Source of the DNA: Proteobacteria bacterium UBA7447
GTDB taxonomy: Bacteria; Pseudomonadota; Gammaproteobacteria; Arenicellales; UBA868
Direction: 5' to 3'
NCBI GenBank assembly: GCA_002477475.1
Contig: DLPX01000068.1
Span: 1-26,542 of the forward strand
Length of the DNA stretch: 26,542 bases
Part shown: in pieces, positions 7,584 to 16,711 of the stretch
Layout: each line of letters starts with the position of its first letter
Numbering within the stretch: the stretch's first letter is position 1
Program-made: the position numbers and the translations under genes
Notes under the pieces: model-generated
Told to the model about the DNA's origin: nothing
Database searches by the model: none
What the model saw: only the letters and a program-made list of their open reading frames with translations

Positions 7584-10178
7584 TCAATCGTCCGCTGGCT
7601 CAGGAGCAACCGAGTCCAATACTTCCTCGACAGACTCATCATCGGCCTCGATCACTTTACCAAGACTCACCAAACTCTCATCTTCGGCAAGTCGAATTAA
7701 CCTCACGCCCTGGGTGTTCCGGCCTACCACAGGGATTTCTTCCGTCCGGATTCTCACCAGACGCCCGCCCCCAGTAATCAACATCAGTTCATCCCCATCG
7801 GCGACTTCTTCCGCTCCGACAACGCGCCCATTGCGGCCGTTGACCTTGATGGCAATAACACCCTGCCCGCCCCGATTCTTAAGCGGGAAATCAGAAAACG
7901 AGGTCTGCTTCCCATAGCCGTTCTCCGTAGCAACCAGCACCTTGCTATCCGCGCCGTTGGGTTTACGGATCAACATGGCGATAACGGACTGGTCCGGCTT
8001 CAGGTTTAGCGCGCGAACACCACGGGCGCTGCGACCCATCGGGCGGACCTGCTTTTCCGAAAATCGGATCGCCTTCCCCGCAGAGCTGAAAATGAGGATA
8101 TCAGATTGACCATCGGTCGAGCCAACCTCGACAAGTTCATCCCCCTCGATCAGGTTAACCGCAATCAGACCTACAGATCTTGGGCGCGCAAAATTTTCGA
8201 GAAGTGATTTCTTGATAACACCATGCCGTGTCACCATGCAGACATATTTACCGGGGTTCTCCTGCCCAAGGGGGAGCACCGCCGTCACCCGCTCGCCGCT
8301 GCTCAGTGGAAGAAGATTGACCAAAGGCTTGCCACGTGCCTGCCGGCTTGCTAACGGCAGTTGGTAGACCTTCAGCCAGAAAACCTTACCCAGGTTTGTG
8401 AAGCACATTACCGTGTCGTGGGTATTCGCTACAAACACGGTCTTGACGAAATCTTCTTCCTTGGTTCGGGTTGCGACTCGGCCCTTCCCGCCCCGCCGTT
8501 GAGCCTGATAGTCCGCAACCGGCTGAGACTTCGCATAGCCCTCATGAGACAGCGTCACTACCCTGTCTTCCGGTGTAATAAGGTCTTCGCTCTCGAGGTC
8601 TTCGTGACGCTCATGTATTTCGGTTCGGCGATCATCTCCATACTGATCTCGCACCGAAGTCAGCTCATCTCTGATGACGTGCATCAGCCGATCTGGATCA
8701 CCCAGAATCAGCAGATACTCACAGATTCGTTCCAGAACCTCTAGGTATTCATTGCGAATCTTGTCTTGTTCCAGACCGGTCAGCCGATGCAGACGTAAAT
8801 CGAGGATTGCCTGCGCCTGGGTCTCTGAAAGCCGATAACCCTCCTCGGTCGGTCCGCATCCGGGTTCGGTCTCGCCGAGGGCCCCGTCTTCCAGGTCTGA
8901 AACTTCCAGCATCCGACTGACGACCGCCGACTCCCAGGCTTGCGCCAGCAGCCCTGCCCGAGCCTCAGACGGACTTGCCGCCTGTTTGATAAGCGCGATC
9001 ACTGGATCAATATTCGCCAATGCGACCGCCAATCCCTCCAGTAGATGTGCGCGAGCTCTGGATTTTTTAAGATCAAACAGTGTCCTTCGGGTCACCACCT
9101 CCCGTCGATGCCGAATGAAGTCCTCGAGGAGTTCGACCAAGGTAAACAGTCGCGGCTGGTTGTTTCGAAGGGCTACCAAATTGATCCCAAACACGGTCTG
9201 CATCTGGGTATGTTGGTAAAGGTTGTTGAGAATTACCTCAGGGTTCTCACCCTTCTTGAGCTCGATCACAACCCGCATGCCGGATTTATCGGACTCATCA
9301 CGTAAACCTGAAATCCCCTCGAGTTTCTTGTCGCGAACCAAATCGGCAATCTTTTCAAGCAATCGCGCTTTATTGACCTGATAAGGAAGTTCAGTCGCCA
9401 CGAGCGCTTCTCTTTCGCTCCCTCCGATCTTCTCAACTTGGACACGCGCCCGAATATGCACACGCCCCCGCCCTGTCTGGTAGGCCTCTCGGATGCCTCG
9501 ATTTCCGTTGATGATCCCGCTGGTCGGGAAATCAGGGCCAGGAACTATGCTCAGCAATCGTTCCAGAGTGACCTTTGGATCGTCGATGACAGCAAGGCAC
9601 GCGTTGATGGTTTCGGTAAGATTGTGTGGCGGAATATTGGTCGCCATACCCACCGCAATACCCGCTGAGCCATTCACCAGCAGGTTCGGAAACCGAGCCG
9701 GCAATACCGCCGGTTGTGTCTCGGTTTCATCATAGTTGGGAACAAAGTCGACGGTCTCGCGATCGAGATCGTTCAGCAATTCATGCGCAATACGATCGAG
9801 GCGGATTTCGGTATACCGCATAGCAGCAGGTGCATCCCCATCGACTGAGCCGAAGTTTCCCTGTCCGTCCACAAGCGGATAGCGAAGGGAGAATGGCTGC
9901 GCCAACCTGACAATCGCATCGTAAACGGCGGTGTCGCCATGCGGGTGATATTTACCTATGACATCACCCACAACGCGTGCAGATTTTTTATAGGACTTGT
10001 TCCAATCGTTATTCAGGACCGACATGGCATACAAGACGCGTCGATGCACGGGCTTGAGGCCATCTCGGGCATCTGGCAGCGCCCGGCCCACGATTACGCT
10101 CATAGCATAGTCGAGGTAGGACTTGCGCATCTCCTGCTCGAGGTTCGCGGGCAGGGTTTCCTTGGCTATCTCATCCAT
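7584..10178 (-). CDS. gyrA: DNA gyrase subunit A
   Basis: Breaks and rejoins DNA in the A2B2 gyrase that introduces negative supercoils using ATP. The ATG at 10178 gives 864 residues, and E. coli numbering then fits exactly: catalytic Tyr122 (AAMRYTEIRL), Thr83 and Asp87 in the quinolone region (HPHGDTAVYDA) and the GyrA box QRRGGKG at 560-566. The C-terminal beta-pinwheel wraps DNA and ends in an acidic tail (ADDESVEEVLDSV). An upstream in-frame ATG at 10196 is less likely; AGGCGG lies 9 bases before the chosen start. Thr83 is wild type in Pseudomonas aeruginosa, so it is not evidence of resistance. The gene follows the nuo terminator and heads the aromatic cluster. Confidence 0.97.
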   Translation of the reverse strand: MDEIAKETLPANLEQEMRKSYLDYAMSVIVGRALPDARDGLKPVHRRVLYAMSVLNNDWNKSYKKSARVVGDVIGKYHPHGDTAVYDAIVRLAQPFSLRYPLVDGQGNFGSVDGDAPAAMRYTEIRLDRIAHELLNDLDRETVDFVPNYDETETQPAVLPARFPNLLVNGSAGIAVGMATNIPPHNLTETINACLAVIDDPKVTLERLLSIVPGPDFPTSGIINGNRGIREAYQTGRGRVHIRARVQVEKIGGSEREALVATELPYQVNKARLLEKIADLVRDKKLEGISGLRDESDKSGMRVVIELKKGENPEVILNNLYQHTQMQTVFGINLVALRNNQPRLFTLVELLEDFIRHRREVVTRRTLFDLKKSRARAHLLEGLAVALANIDPVIALIKQAASPSEARAGLLAQAWESAVVSRMLEVSDLEDGALGETEPGCGPTEEGYRLSETQAQAILDLRLHRLTGLEQDKIRNEYLEVLERICEYLLILGDPDRLMHVIRDELTSVRDQYGDDRRTEIHERHEDLESEDLITPEDRVVTLSHEGYAKSQPVADYQAQRRGGKGRVATRTKEEDFVKTVFVANTHDTVMCFTNLGKVFWLKVYQLPLASRQARGKPLVNLLPLSSGERVTAVLPLGQENPGKYVCMVTRHGVIKKSLLENFARPRSVGLIAVNLIEGDELVEVGSTDGQSDILIFSSAGKAIRFSEKQVRPMGRSARGVRALNLKPDQSVIAMLIRKPNGADSKVLVATENGYGKQTSFSDFPLKNRGGQGVIAIKVNGRNGRVVGAEEVADGDELMLITGGGRLVRIRTEEIPVVGRNTQGVRLIRLAEDESLVSLGKVIEADDESVEEVLDSVAPEPADD

Positions 10179-10315
10179 AGGGTTGTACCGCCTCATTCAA
10201 GGCGGGTAACAGGCAAAATTTGGGTCGCATCCCTCCGAATTGGGGCGCGAGGACAGGATCTACTAGGGGAGTTACTTTACCATGCCAGAGCAGGTGTTCG
10301 CACTGCAATTAACGG

Positions 10316-10348
10316 AAAAAAACGGGACTCCGTGGCGGCTGAGACCCG
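10316..10348 (-). terminator. Intrinsic terminator of the nuo operon
   Basis: Ten bases after the nuoN stop codon the minus strand reads CGGGTCTC, a 10-base loop, GAGTCCCG, then seven T. The stem has eight positions with a single U-U mismatch and strong GC pairing at its base. Hairpin plus U-tract directly after the last gene is the classic Rho-independent form. It should separate complex I transcription from gyrA. Confidence 0.85.
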
Positions 10349-10358
10349 AGGGCGGGCC

Positions 10359-11828
10359 TTACGACAGTCCGAAACCCATAAGGGATCTTCCGATGAGATC
10401 CATTACATTGCCAATCCAGGGAGTGACTGCAATCAGGCCGATCGCGTTCACCGTCAACACCCACCTCATACTCCGGCGATATCCATGAGCAGAGACGGTG
10501 AGCACCCCCTCTTCGACTTCATCGAAATACATCAACTTCACTATACGAAGGTAATAAAAAGCCCCAATCACGGCAAGAATCACCGACGCCACGACCACAG
10601 CCACGAAGCCGGCATCCACTGCCGCCTGTAGAACCATCAGTTTCGCGAAAAAGCCTGCAGTAGGCGGGATGCCCGCAAGTGAAAACATGACGATTAGCAT
10701 CAGCAGGGCAAGCCACGGATTCCTTCTGTTAAGCCCCTTGAAATCATTTAGGTCGCTCGATTCAAAGCCTGATCGACTAAGCGCAAGAATGACACCGAAG
10801 GCCGCCACCGTCGTCACCATATAGATCACAGCATAGACCATTGCGGCGGAGTATCCGGCATGCGTACCTGCAAAGAACCCGAGGAGCAAGAAACCCATAT
10901 TGGAAATAGTCGAGTAGGCCAACATCCGCTTGATGTTGCTTTGGGCGATCGCAACGACATTACCGAGAGCGATCGACCCGAGCGCCGCCACCAACAACAT
11001 GTCCTGCCAGATCGCGATCCATTCCCCGAGTCCCGTAGACAACAAACGCAGCAGGATCGCAAAAGCCGCTAGCTTTGGCACGGCCGACAGGTATAACGTG
11101 GTAGAGGTAGCAGAACCGTCGTAAACATCAGGAACCCACATATGAAAAGGCACCGCGCCGAGCTTAAATAACAGCCCAACGACCAGCATTGAAATGGCCA
11201 GCATCAGTGGGAGGCTATTTACTTCCAGAGTTCCAGTGGCTCCCGAGACCGCCTGCAGCGACAATGACCCGGTCAGGCCGTACAACAAGGACATACCATA
11301 GAGCAGCACCCCGGATGCGAGTGCACCCAGAATGAAATATTTCATCGCGGCTTCTGCTGCCCGGACCGAATCACGCTCCATCGCAATCATGCCGTAGAGG
11401 CAAAGCGCAAGGAGTTCGATACCCACATATAGAGTGAGCAGATGGGCTGCCCCGATCATCGCCATCATTCCCACCACACCAAACAGCGTCAGTACCAGGT
11501 ATTCACCGCGCCACAAACCGCGGGCGGCTGCGTAATCGCGGGCGTAAAACAAGACCGCCGCGGTACCAAAGCACGTGCCTGATTTAAGAATTGCGGAGAC
11601 ACTGTCCCGCACAACAAGGCCATTCAAAACCGTCTCCGTCGGCTCGAAAAGGCCATCCAGACAGAGAAATCCGGCAGAGACCAAAGTAGCGATGGTGAGC
11701 GGGTAGGCAGCCGCACACGGTCTGACCGAGCGTACATAAAGATCAATCACCAAAATTACGCAAGCCAGCGTCGCGACATAGATTTCCGGCGCGACCGCCC
11801 AGAAGTCGTGAGTGCTCAGGCCGGTCAT
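10359..11828 (-). CDS. nuoN: NADH-quinone oxidoreductase subunit N
   Basis: One of the three antiporter-like proton-pumping subunits in the membrane arm of complex I. The 489-residue protein is almost entirely hydrophobic, consistent with the 14 membrane helices of the family. The key buried charges are in place: Glu138 in LYVGIELLALCLYGM, a Lys in MKYFILGALASG, a Lys in YLSAVPKLAAF and the NIKRMLAYSTISNMGF segment of the broken helix region. Its ATG overlaps the nuoM stop as ATGA. It is the last gene of the operon and is followed closely by an intrinsic terminator. Confidence 0.96.
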   Translation of the reverse strand: MTGLSTHDFWAVAPEIYVATLACVILVIDLYVRSVRPCAAAYPLTIATLVSAGFLCLDGLFEPTETVLNGLVVRDSVSAILKSGTCFGTAAVLFYARDYAAARGLWRGEYLVLTLFGVVGMMAMIGAAHLLTLYVGIELLALCLYGMIAMERDSVRAAEAAMKYFILGALASGVLLYGMSLLYGLTGSLSLQAVSGATGTLEVNSLPLMLAISMLVVGLLFKLGAVPFHMWVPDVYDGSATSTTLYLSAVPKLAAFAILLRLLSTGLGEWIAIWQDMLLVAALGSIALGNVVAIAQSNIKRMLAYSTISNMGFLLLGFFAGTHAGYSAAMVYAVIYMVTTVAAFGVILALSRSGFESSDLNDFKGLNRRNPWLALLMLIVMFSLAGIPPTAGFFAKLMVLQAAVDAGFVAVVVASVILAVIGAFYYLRIVKLMYFDEVEEGVLTVSAHGYRRSMRWVLTVNAIGLIAVTPWIGNVMDLIGRSLMGFGLS

Positions 11829-13312
11829 AGTTTTGATACCGCCAGATGTGTCAGCAACTGGTCCACGCTTACCCGCATCACGTCTAACAGAGGCGCCGGC
11901 CAGATACCGATAATCAGGACGCCCAATGCCATGCCTAACAGGACGCCAAACTCACGACGATCAAGATCCTTAAGTTCACTGACTTTGGGATTGTTGATCT
12001 CGCCAAAAACCACCCGCTTAACCATCCACAACGTGTAGGCTGCCCCAACGATCAGGGTCAGCGCGGCAATAGCGGCGTACCACGCATTGACCGAAAAAGT
12101 GCCGAGTATCACCAGGAATTCACCGACGAAACCCGATGTGCCAGGCAGTCCGGCGTTTGCCATCGCAAAAAATACCATGAAAAACGCAAACACCGGCATG
12201 ACCTTCATCACGCCACCATAAGTGGCAATCTCTCGGGAATGCAGTCGGTCATAAAGTACGCCGACGCAAAGAAAAAGCGCGCCCGAAACAAACCCGTGGG
12301 AAATCATCTGAACGATGGCGCCCTCCATTGCTCGCGTCTCAAAAACGAACAATCCGAGGGTGACAAAACCCATGTGTGAGATTGAAGAGTAGGCGATAAG
12401 CTTCTTCATGTCCTGCTGCATCAGCGCGATCAAAGCGATATAGACGACCGCCAACAGGGACAGACCAACAACCAGGGGCGCGAATTGGTGCGCCGCATCC
12501 GGCGCGATCGGCATGGCAATTCGAAGGAAGCCGTATGCACCCATTTTCAAGGTGATGGCAGCCAGAATGACCGAGCCGCCTGTAGGCGCCTCAACGTGAG
12601 CATCCGGCAACCAGGTATGTACCGGCACCATCGGTATCTTGACGGCGAACGCTGCAAAAAATGCGAGAAATATCAGTGTCTGCACCCCGCCCGTCAGGGG
12701 CAGATGATGAAAGGCCAGCAAATCAAATGAACGCTCCGAAACCTGATAAAGGTAGAGGAGTGCCACTAGCATGAGTAGCGACCCGAGCAGGGTGTAGAGG
12801 AAAAACTTGATTGCCGCATATACCCGATTGGGTCCACCCCATACCCCAACGATCAGAAACATGGGGATAAGCATCGCCTCCCAGAACAGGTAAAACAGGA
12901 TGCCATCGAGCGCGCAGAAAACCCCGATCATTAACCCTTCCATGATCAGAAAGGCGGCGAAATACTGGGCAACGCGAGTCTGGATGACTTTCCAACCTGC
13001 GACCACCACCACGATGGTCAAGATTGTGGTCAGCAGAACCAGCGGGACAGAGATGCCGTCTACGCCTAGAAAATACTCAATATGAAACCGCTCAATCCAG
13101 GGAGATCGCTCAACAAACTGCATATCGGCCGTAGACCGGTTAAAGCCGGTCCAAAGGGGCACGCTGAGAACGAAAGTGACGACTGAGAAAACCAAGGCGA
13201 GCCACCGCGCCGCCATGGCTTGCCGGTCTCCACCCGTTGCGAGCACCAGGATCCCGCCGACGACCGGAAACCAGATCAATAAGGACAGCAGATGTTCATT
13301 AAAGAGATTCAT
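11825..13312 (-). CDS. nuoM: NADH-quinone oxidoreductase subunit M
   Basis: Second antiporter-like proton channel subunit of the membrane arm. Family landmarks are FYLFWEAMLIPMFLIVG with the essential Glu at 145 (Glu144 in E. coli), MVPVHTWLPDAHVEAPTGGS, and MKKLIAYSSISHMGF. The chosen start is the ATG at 13312, giving 495 residues. A TTG three bases earlier is also in frame but there is no reason to prefer it. Spacing to the upstream nuoL stop is about 9 bases. It overlaps nuoN by 4 bases. Confidence 0.96.
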   Translation of the reverse strand: MNLFNEHLLSLLIWFPVVGGILVLATGGDRQAMAARWLALVFSVVTFVLSVPLWTGFNRSTADMQFVERSPWIERFHIEYFLGVDGISVPLVLLTTILTIVVVVAGWKVIQTRVAQYFAAFLIMEGLMIGVFCALDGILFYLFWEAMLIPMFLIVGVWGGPNRVYAAIKFFLYTLLGSLLMLVALLYLYQVSERSFDLLAFHHLPLTGGVQTLIFLAFFAAFAVKIPMVPVHTWLPDAHVEAPTGGSVILAAITLKMGAYGFLRIAMPIAPDAAHQFAPLVVGLSLLAVVYIALIALMQQDMKKLIAYSSISHMGFVTLGLFVFETRAMEGAIVQMISHGFVSGALFLCVGVLYDRLHSREIATYGGVMKVMPVFAFFMVFFAMANAGLPGTSGFVGEFLVILGTFSVNAWYAAIAALTLIVGAAYTLWMVKRVVFGEINNPKVSELKDLDRREFGVLLGMALGVLIIGIWPAPLLDVMRVSVDQLLTHLAVSKL

Positions 13313-13321
13313 CAACCTGGC

Positions 13322-15256
13322 CTAGCGAAATAGAAACCATGACATCAGCGCCACCAAACCGATGATCATTACGAAGGCGTAGTGATACACGAGTCCGCTC
13401 TGCACATGTCGAACCACACTAGCGGTGCGCGCAACCACCCGGGCAGCGCCGTTCACCAGCCATCCATCGATTAGGCGTCGATCACCCCACTCCGACAGTA
13501 CCTCACCCAGGCCACGCGCGCCATCCGCAAACGCACGCTGATAAAACTCGTCGAATCCGTACTTCTTATCAAGAACACGATAGATGCCGCCCCACTGTTG
13601 CACAACCTTGCCAGGGAGTTCAGGCTTCCACAGGTAGCAGACCCAGGCGCCAGCGATGCCCAATATCGCCAGCCAAAAAGGAGCGGAAAACGGCGCGTGG
13701 GCAAGCATTCCACGAGCGGTCATATCTAAGGCTTCCGGAGCCCCGCCAGGAACAATGCTATTGCCGAAAAGACTGCCGTCCATCGTCACGTTAACGAGCA
13801 GTAAACCTGCGAGCAGCGAGGGGACAGCCAGAGCGATCAACGGAAACGTGACCACCCCAGGTGACTCATGCAGATGCTCCCGGGTCGTTGAATCCATGCG
13901 CCCCTGACCATGAAACGTCATGAATACCAATCGAAAGGAGTAAAACGCCGTCAGGACTACCCCGATCAACACGGCTACATACGCAAATTCCGCCCCGGGC
14001 GTTGCAGAATAATGGACCGCTTCGATAATGGCATCCTTTGAGAAGAATCCCGCAAAGGGCGGAATCCCCGCCAGAGCAAGACTTCCGATGACGCAGGTCA
14101 CGTACGTTACCGGCATGACCTTGCGCAGTCCGCCCATGCGGCGCATATCCTGCTCGTGGTGCATCGCAATAATCACTGAGCCGGCCGCCAGGAATAGCAG
14201 CGCCTTAAAAAACGCATGGGTCGCAAGATGGAAAATCGCGACAGAGTAGGCCGACGCTCCAAGCGCGACCGTCATGTATCCGAGTTGAGACAGGGTCGAG
14301 TAGGCCACAACTCGTTTAATATCCGTTTGAACCAGAGCAACAAAGGCCATCAGCAGCGCGGTTAGCGCGCCCACACTCAAGACGACCGAAAGAGCGGTTA
14401 AGGATAACTCGAATAATGGAGACATCCGTGCGACCAGGAAGATGCCCGCCGTGACCATGGTCGCCGCGTGAATGAGGGCTGAGATCGGAGTCGGACCTTC
14501 CATGGAATCTGGAAGCCAAACATGAAGAGGCACCTGTGCAGATTTCCCCATCGCGCCAACAAACAGAAGCAAGCAAATCAACGTCAACCAGTGCCACTCA
14601 GAGCCGAAAGGGCCTTGCGCAGTGCGGTCTGCGAACGCTGGGGCCGCGTCGAAAACGCTTTGATAATCCAGGCTGCCGAAAAGCGCGAGAACGGCGCCAA
14701 TTCCGAGAAGGAACCCGAAGTCTCCTACGCGATTGACCAGGAACGCTTTCATGTTGGCCCGAATCGCGCTTTCTCGCTCGTACCAGAACCCGATCAACAG
14801 ATAAGAAACCAACCCGACCGCTTCCCAGCCGAAAAACAACTGGAGAAAGTTGTTCGACATCACCAACATCAGCATTGCAAAAGTGAAGAGTGCGATGTAG
14901 CTGAAAAACCGCGTATATCCCGGATCCTCCGCCATGTAGCCGATGGTGTAGATATGGACCATGAGCGAGACGAAAGTGACAATCACCATCATCACCGCTG
15001 AGAGAGGGTCGATCAGAAACCCGATCTCGAAATGGGTTCCTCCACTGATTGCCCAGGTATAGACCGCCCCGTTGAAATGGTTCCCTGCGAAAACATCCCA
15101 GGCGACCGCACATGAAAGAACGAATGCGAGGCCTACGCCCCCGATTGCCGCACGATGCGCGTTCGCTCTGCCGATCCTCGAGCCCAAGAAGCCCGCAACC
15201 AATGCCGCCGCCAGACAGGAAAGCGGAATGAGCAGGTAAAGCAGTTCTCGACTCAT
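13322..15256 (-). CDS. nuoL: NADH-quinone oxidoreductase subunit L
   Basis: The distal and largest antiporter-like subunit of the membrane arm (644 residues). It has the proton-channel landmarks FFGWEAVGLVSYLLIGFWY (Glu145), VPLHVWLPDSMEGPTP, a KRVVAYSTLSQLGYM segment and THAFFKALLFLAAGS. The C-terminal part, including KKYGFDEFYQRAF, corresponds to the long lateral helix that runs along the membrane arm and its final anchor. The ATG at 15256 is preceded by an in-frame stop a few codons upstream, so the start cannot extend further. Unlike most junctions in the operon, 49 bases separate it from nuoK, and that gap contains a hexamer repeat. Confidence 0.97.
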   Translation of the reverse strand: MSRELLYLLIPLSCLAAALVAGFLGSRIGRANAHRAAIGGVGLAFVLSCAVAWDVFAGNHFNGAVYTWAISGGTHFEIGFLIDPLSAVMMVIVTFVSLMVHIYTIGYMAEDPGYTRFFSYIALFTFAMLMLVMSNNFLQLFFGWEAVGLVSYLLIGFWYERESAIRANMKAFLVNRVGDFGFLLGIGAVLALFGSLDYQSVFDAAPAFADRTAQGPFGSEWHWLTLICLLLFVGAMGKSAQVPLHVWLPDSMEGPTPISALIHAATMVTAGIFLVARMSPLFELSLTALSVVLSVGALTALLMAFVALVQTDIKRVVAYSTLSQLGYMTVALGASAYSVAIFHLATHAFFKALLFLAAGSVIIAMHHEQDMRRMGGLRKVMPVTYVTCVIGSLALAGIPPFAGFFSKDAIIEAVHYSATPGAEFAYVAVLIGVVLTAFYSFRLVFMTFHGQGRMDSTTREHLHESPGVVTFPLIALAVPSLLAGLLLVNVTMDGSLFGNSIVPGGAPEALDMTARGMLAHAPFSAPFWLAILGIAGAWVCYLWKPELPGKVVQQWGGIYRVLDKKYGFDEFYQRAFADGARGLGEVLSEWGDRRLIDGWLVNGAARVVARTASVVRHVQSGLVYHYAFVMIIGLVALMSWFLFR

Positions 15257-15264
15257 GTTTCTTT

Positions 15265-15301
15265 ATCCAGATCCAGCTTCAAGTCCAAATCCAAGTTCCA
15301 A
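15265..15301 (-). repeat. GGA-rich imperfect hexanucleotide repeat in the nuoK-nuoL gap
   Basis: On the mRNA strand the intergenic region reads as successive units CTTGGA, ACTTGGA, TTTGGA, CTTGAA, GCTGGA, TCTGGA, ending 9 bases before the nuoL ATG. GGA occurs five times (plus strand TCC at 15297, 15290, 15284, 15272, 15266), and the sixth phased position (15278) has GAA. The spacing is 6 bases apart from one step of 7. The last GGA may serve as the nuoL Shine-Dalgarno site. Several GGA cores in a leader resemble the sites bound by CsrA/RsmA, but strand slippage is a simpler origin. No function is shown. Confidence 0.6.
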
Positions 15302-15305
15302 GCGG

Positions 15306-15611
15306 TCAACCCTTAAGGCGATCCAAATCCTGGACATTGATAGAGCCGCGGGTCCGGAACAGCACGATCAGGATCGCGAGCCCAATGGCAGCCTCAGCGG
15401 CGGCCACGGTCAACACAAAAAACACAAACACCTGACCCGAAAGATTCCCGAGATAATGCGAAAACGCAACAAAGTTCATGTTTGCTGCAAGTAAAAGTAG
15501 TTCAATCGCCATAAGAATAATGACTAGATTTTTCCGATTCAGAAAAATACCGACCACGCTTATGGCAAAAAGCAGGGCCCCCACAATCAGATAATGAGAC
15601 AGAGGGATCAC
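15306..15611 (-). CDS. nuoK: NADH-quinone oxidoreductase subunit K
   Basis: Small membrane subunit (101 residues, three membrane helices) homologous to mitochondrial ND4L and to MrpC. The two conserved glutamates in the proton path are present at residues 37 (LMAIELLLLAANMNF) and 73 (TVAAAEAAIGLAI), matching Glu36 and Glu72 of E. coli. The start is GTG at 15611, overlapping the nuoJ stop as GTGA, with GGAG 8 bases upstream. It lies between the quinone module and the antiporter-like subunits. Confidence 0.96.
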   Translation of the reverse strand: MIPLSHYLIVGALLFAISVVGIFLNRKNLVIILMAIELLLLAANMNFVAFSHYLGNLSGQVFVFFVLTVAAAEAAIGLAILIVLFRTRGSINVQDLDRLKG

Positions 15612-16219
15612 GATCTTCTCTCCGGCCTGGGCGGCAGCTTCACAATACGGATACGATCCTCTTTTCTCACCTTTACTTGTTCTTCGGGTGCCTGATATCG
15701 TGTCTCTGGCCGCCGACGCAACGTCAAAGAAATAGCGGCAATGATTGCAACGAGAAGAATCACCGCAGCCAACTCAAACGTATAGACGTAGTCTGTATAG
15801 ACTAATTTCCCAAGCGCTGCGGTGTTGCTGTAGTCCGCGCCATGGCCTGACGGACGAGGCAGTTCGACGTCGCCGAACTCGCCGGACAACATGACGAGAG
15901 CCAGCTCACCGGCCATAATGATCGCGACAATTAGCCCTAACGGCAGATAGTTCGCGAAACCCGCCCGCATTTGGGCGATATCGATATCCAGCATCATGAT
16001 CACAAAAAGGAACAAGACCATCACCGCCCCGACATAAACCAGAACAAGAGTGATGGCCAGGAACTCGGCCTCAAGGGTTAACCACAGGCAGGCAGCGCTG
16101 AAAAAGGCCAGCACCAAAAAGAGTGCCGCCCGGACCGGGTTGCGCACGGTCACCACCAATGTGCTGGATACGACCAGAACCGTGGAAAAAACATAGAAAA
16201 CGATCTGAAGAAAAGCCAT
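15608..16219 (-). CDS. nuoJ: NADH-quinone oxidoreductase subunit J
   Basis: Membrane subunit homologous to mitochondrial ND6 (203 residues, about five membrane helices). Recognisable features are the N-terminal RNPVRAALFLVLAFFSAACLW and the third helix LVYVGAVMVLFLFVIMML, whose pi-bulge region takes part in coupling quinone reduction to proton movement. The C-terminal tail after the last helix is basic and soluble (RRRPETRYQAPEEQ). Start is ATG at 16219, 3 bases after the nuoI stop. It overlaps nuoK by 4 bases. Confidence 0.95.
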   Translation of the reverse strand: MAFLQIVFYVFSTVLVVSSTLVVTVRNPVRAALFLVLAFFSAACLWLTLEAEFLAITLVLVYVGAVMVLFLFVIMMLDIDIAQMRAGFANYLPLGLIVAIIMAGELALVMLSGEFGDVELPRPSGHGADYSNTAALGKLVYTDYVYTFELAAVILLVAIIAAISLTLRRRPETRYQAPEEQVKVRKEDRIRIVKLPPRPERRS

Positions 16220-16222
16220 AGG

Positions 16223-16705
16223 CTAACGGTACGGGGCATCGGCCCGTCGGGCTTCGGCGATCGACTCCTCATGGGCGTCGCCAAGCCGAAGCAGATCTTC
16301 CTTGCTGATAGTCCCGGAGGCGCCCGTCTCAAAATGGTACTCATGCAGGTCCGTCAGCACGATGGAATCGACCGGACACGCCTCCTCGCAATAGCCGCAA
16401 TAGATACATTTAAAGAGATCAACATCGTAGCGGGTGGTGCGACGCGTACCGTCATCGCGCTCCTCGGACTCTATCGTGATTGCCAGCGCCGGGCAGACGG
16501 CTTCGCATAATTTACAGGCAATACACCTTTCTTCTCCGTTGGGATAACGCCGCAACGCATGCAGTCCACGAAACCGCGGGGATTTAGGAGTCTTTTCCTC
16601 GGGATACTGAACCGTAAACTTCTTCCGAAAAAAGTAACTCCCCGTAACCGAAAGACCTCGAAGCAGTTCCGCCAACGACCAGGTTTTAAGAAATCTAGTC
16701 AACAT
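16223..16705 (-). CDS. nuoI: NADH-quinone oxidoreductase subunit I (2[4Fe-4S] ferredoxin-like)
   Basis: Carries clusters N6a and N6b, which pass electrons from the NuoG end of the peripheral arm to cluster N2 in NuoB. Two ferredoxin motifs are visible: CIACKLCEAVCP (Cys61, 64, 67, 71) and CIYCGYCEEACP (Cys100, 103, 106, 110). Length 160 residues is close to the alpha- and betaproteobacterial form. The conserved RGLHALRRYPNGEERC precedes the first motif. ATG start at 16705, about 6 bases after the nuoH stop. Confidence 0.97.
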   Translation of the reverse strand: MLTRFLKTWSLAELLRGLSVTGSYFFRKKFTVQYPEEKTPKSPRFRGLHALRRYPNGEERCIACKLCEAVCPALAITIESEERDDGTRRTTRYDVDLFKCIYCGYCEEACPVDSIVLTDLHEYHFETGASGTISKEDLLRLGDAHEESIAEARRADAPYR

Positions 16706-16711
16706 ATTCTT

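Noticed and set aside
9900..9936. Thr83 in the quinolone-resistance region of GyrA
   Set aside because: Threonine at this site is wild type in other gammaproteobacteria such as Pseudomonas aeruginosa, and Asp87 is intact, so it is not evidence of acquired resistance.
10267..10302. Possible extended -10 promoter for gyrA (TGGTAAAGT on the minus strand, 10274-10282)
   Set aside because: Only four of six -10 positions match and no acceptable -35 lies at the right spacing. A gyrA promoter must exist in this gap, but I cannot place it.
9939..10631. Plus-strand open frame of 230 codons crossing the gyrA-nuoN gap
   Set aside because: It spans the ends of two real minus-strand genes and the nuo terminator, with no family motif. 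Judged a chance open frame.
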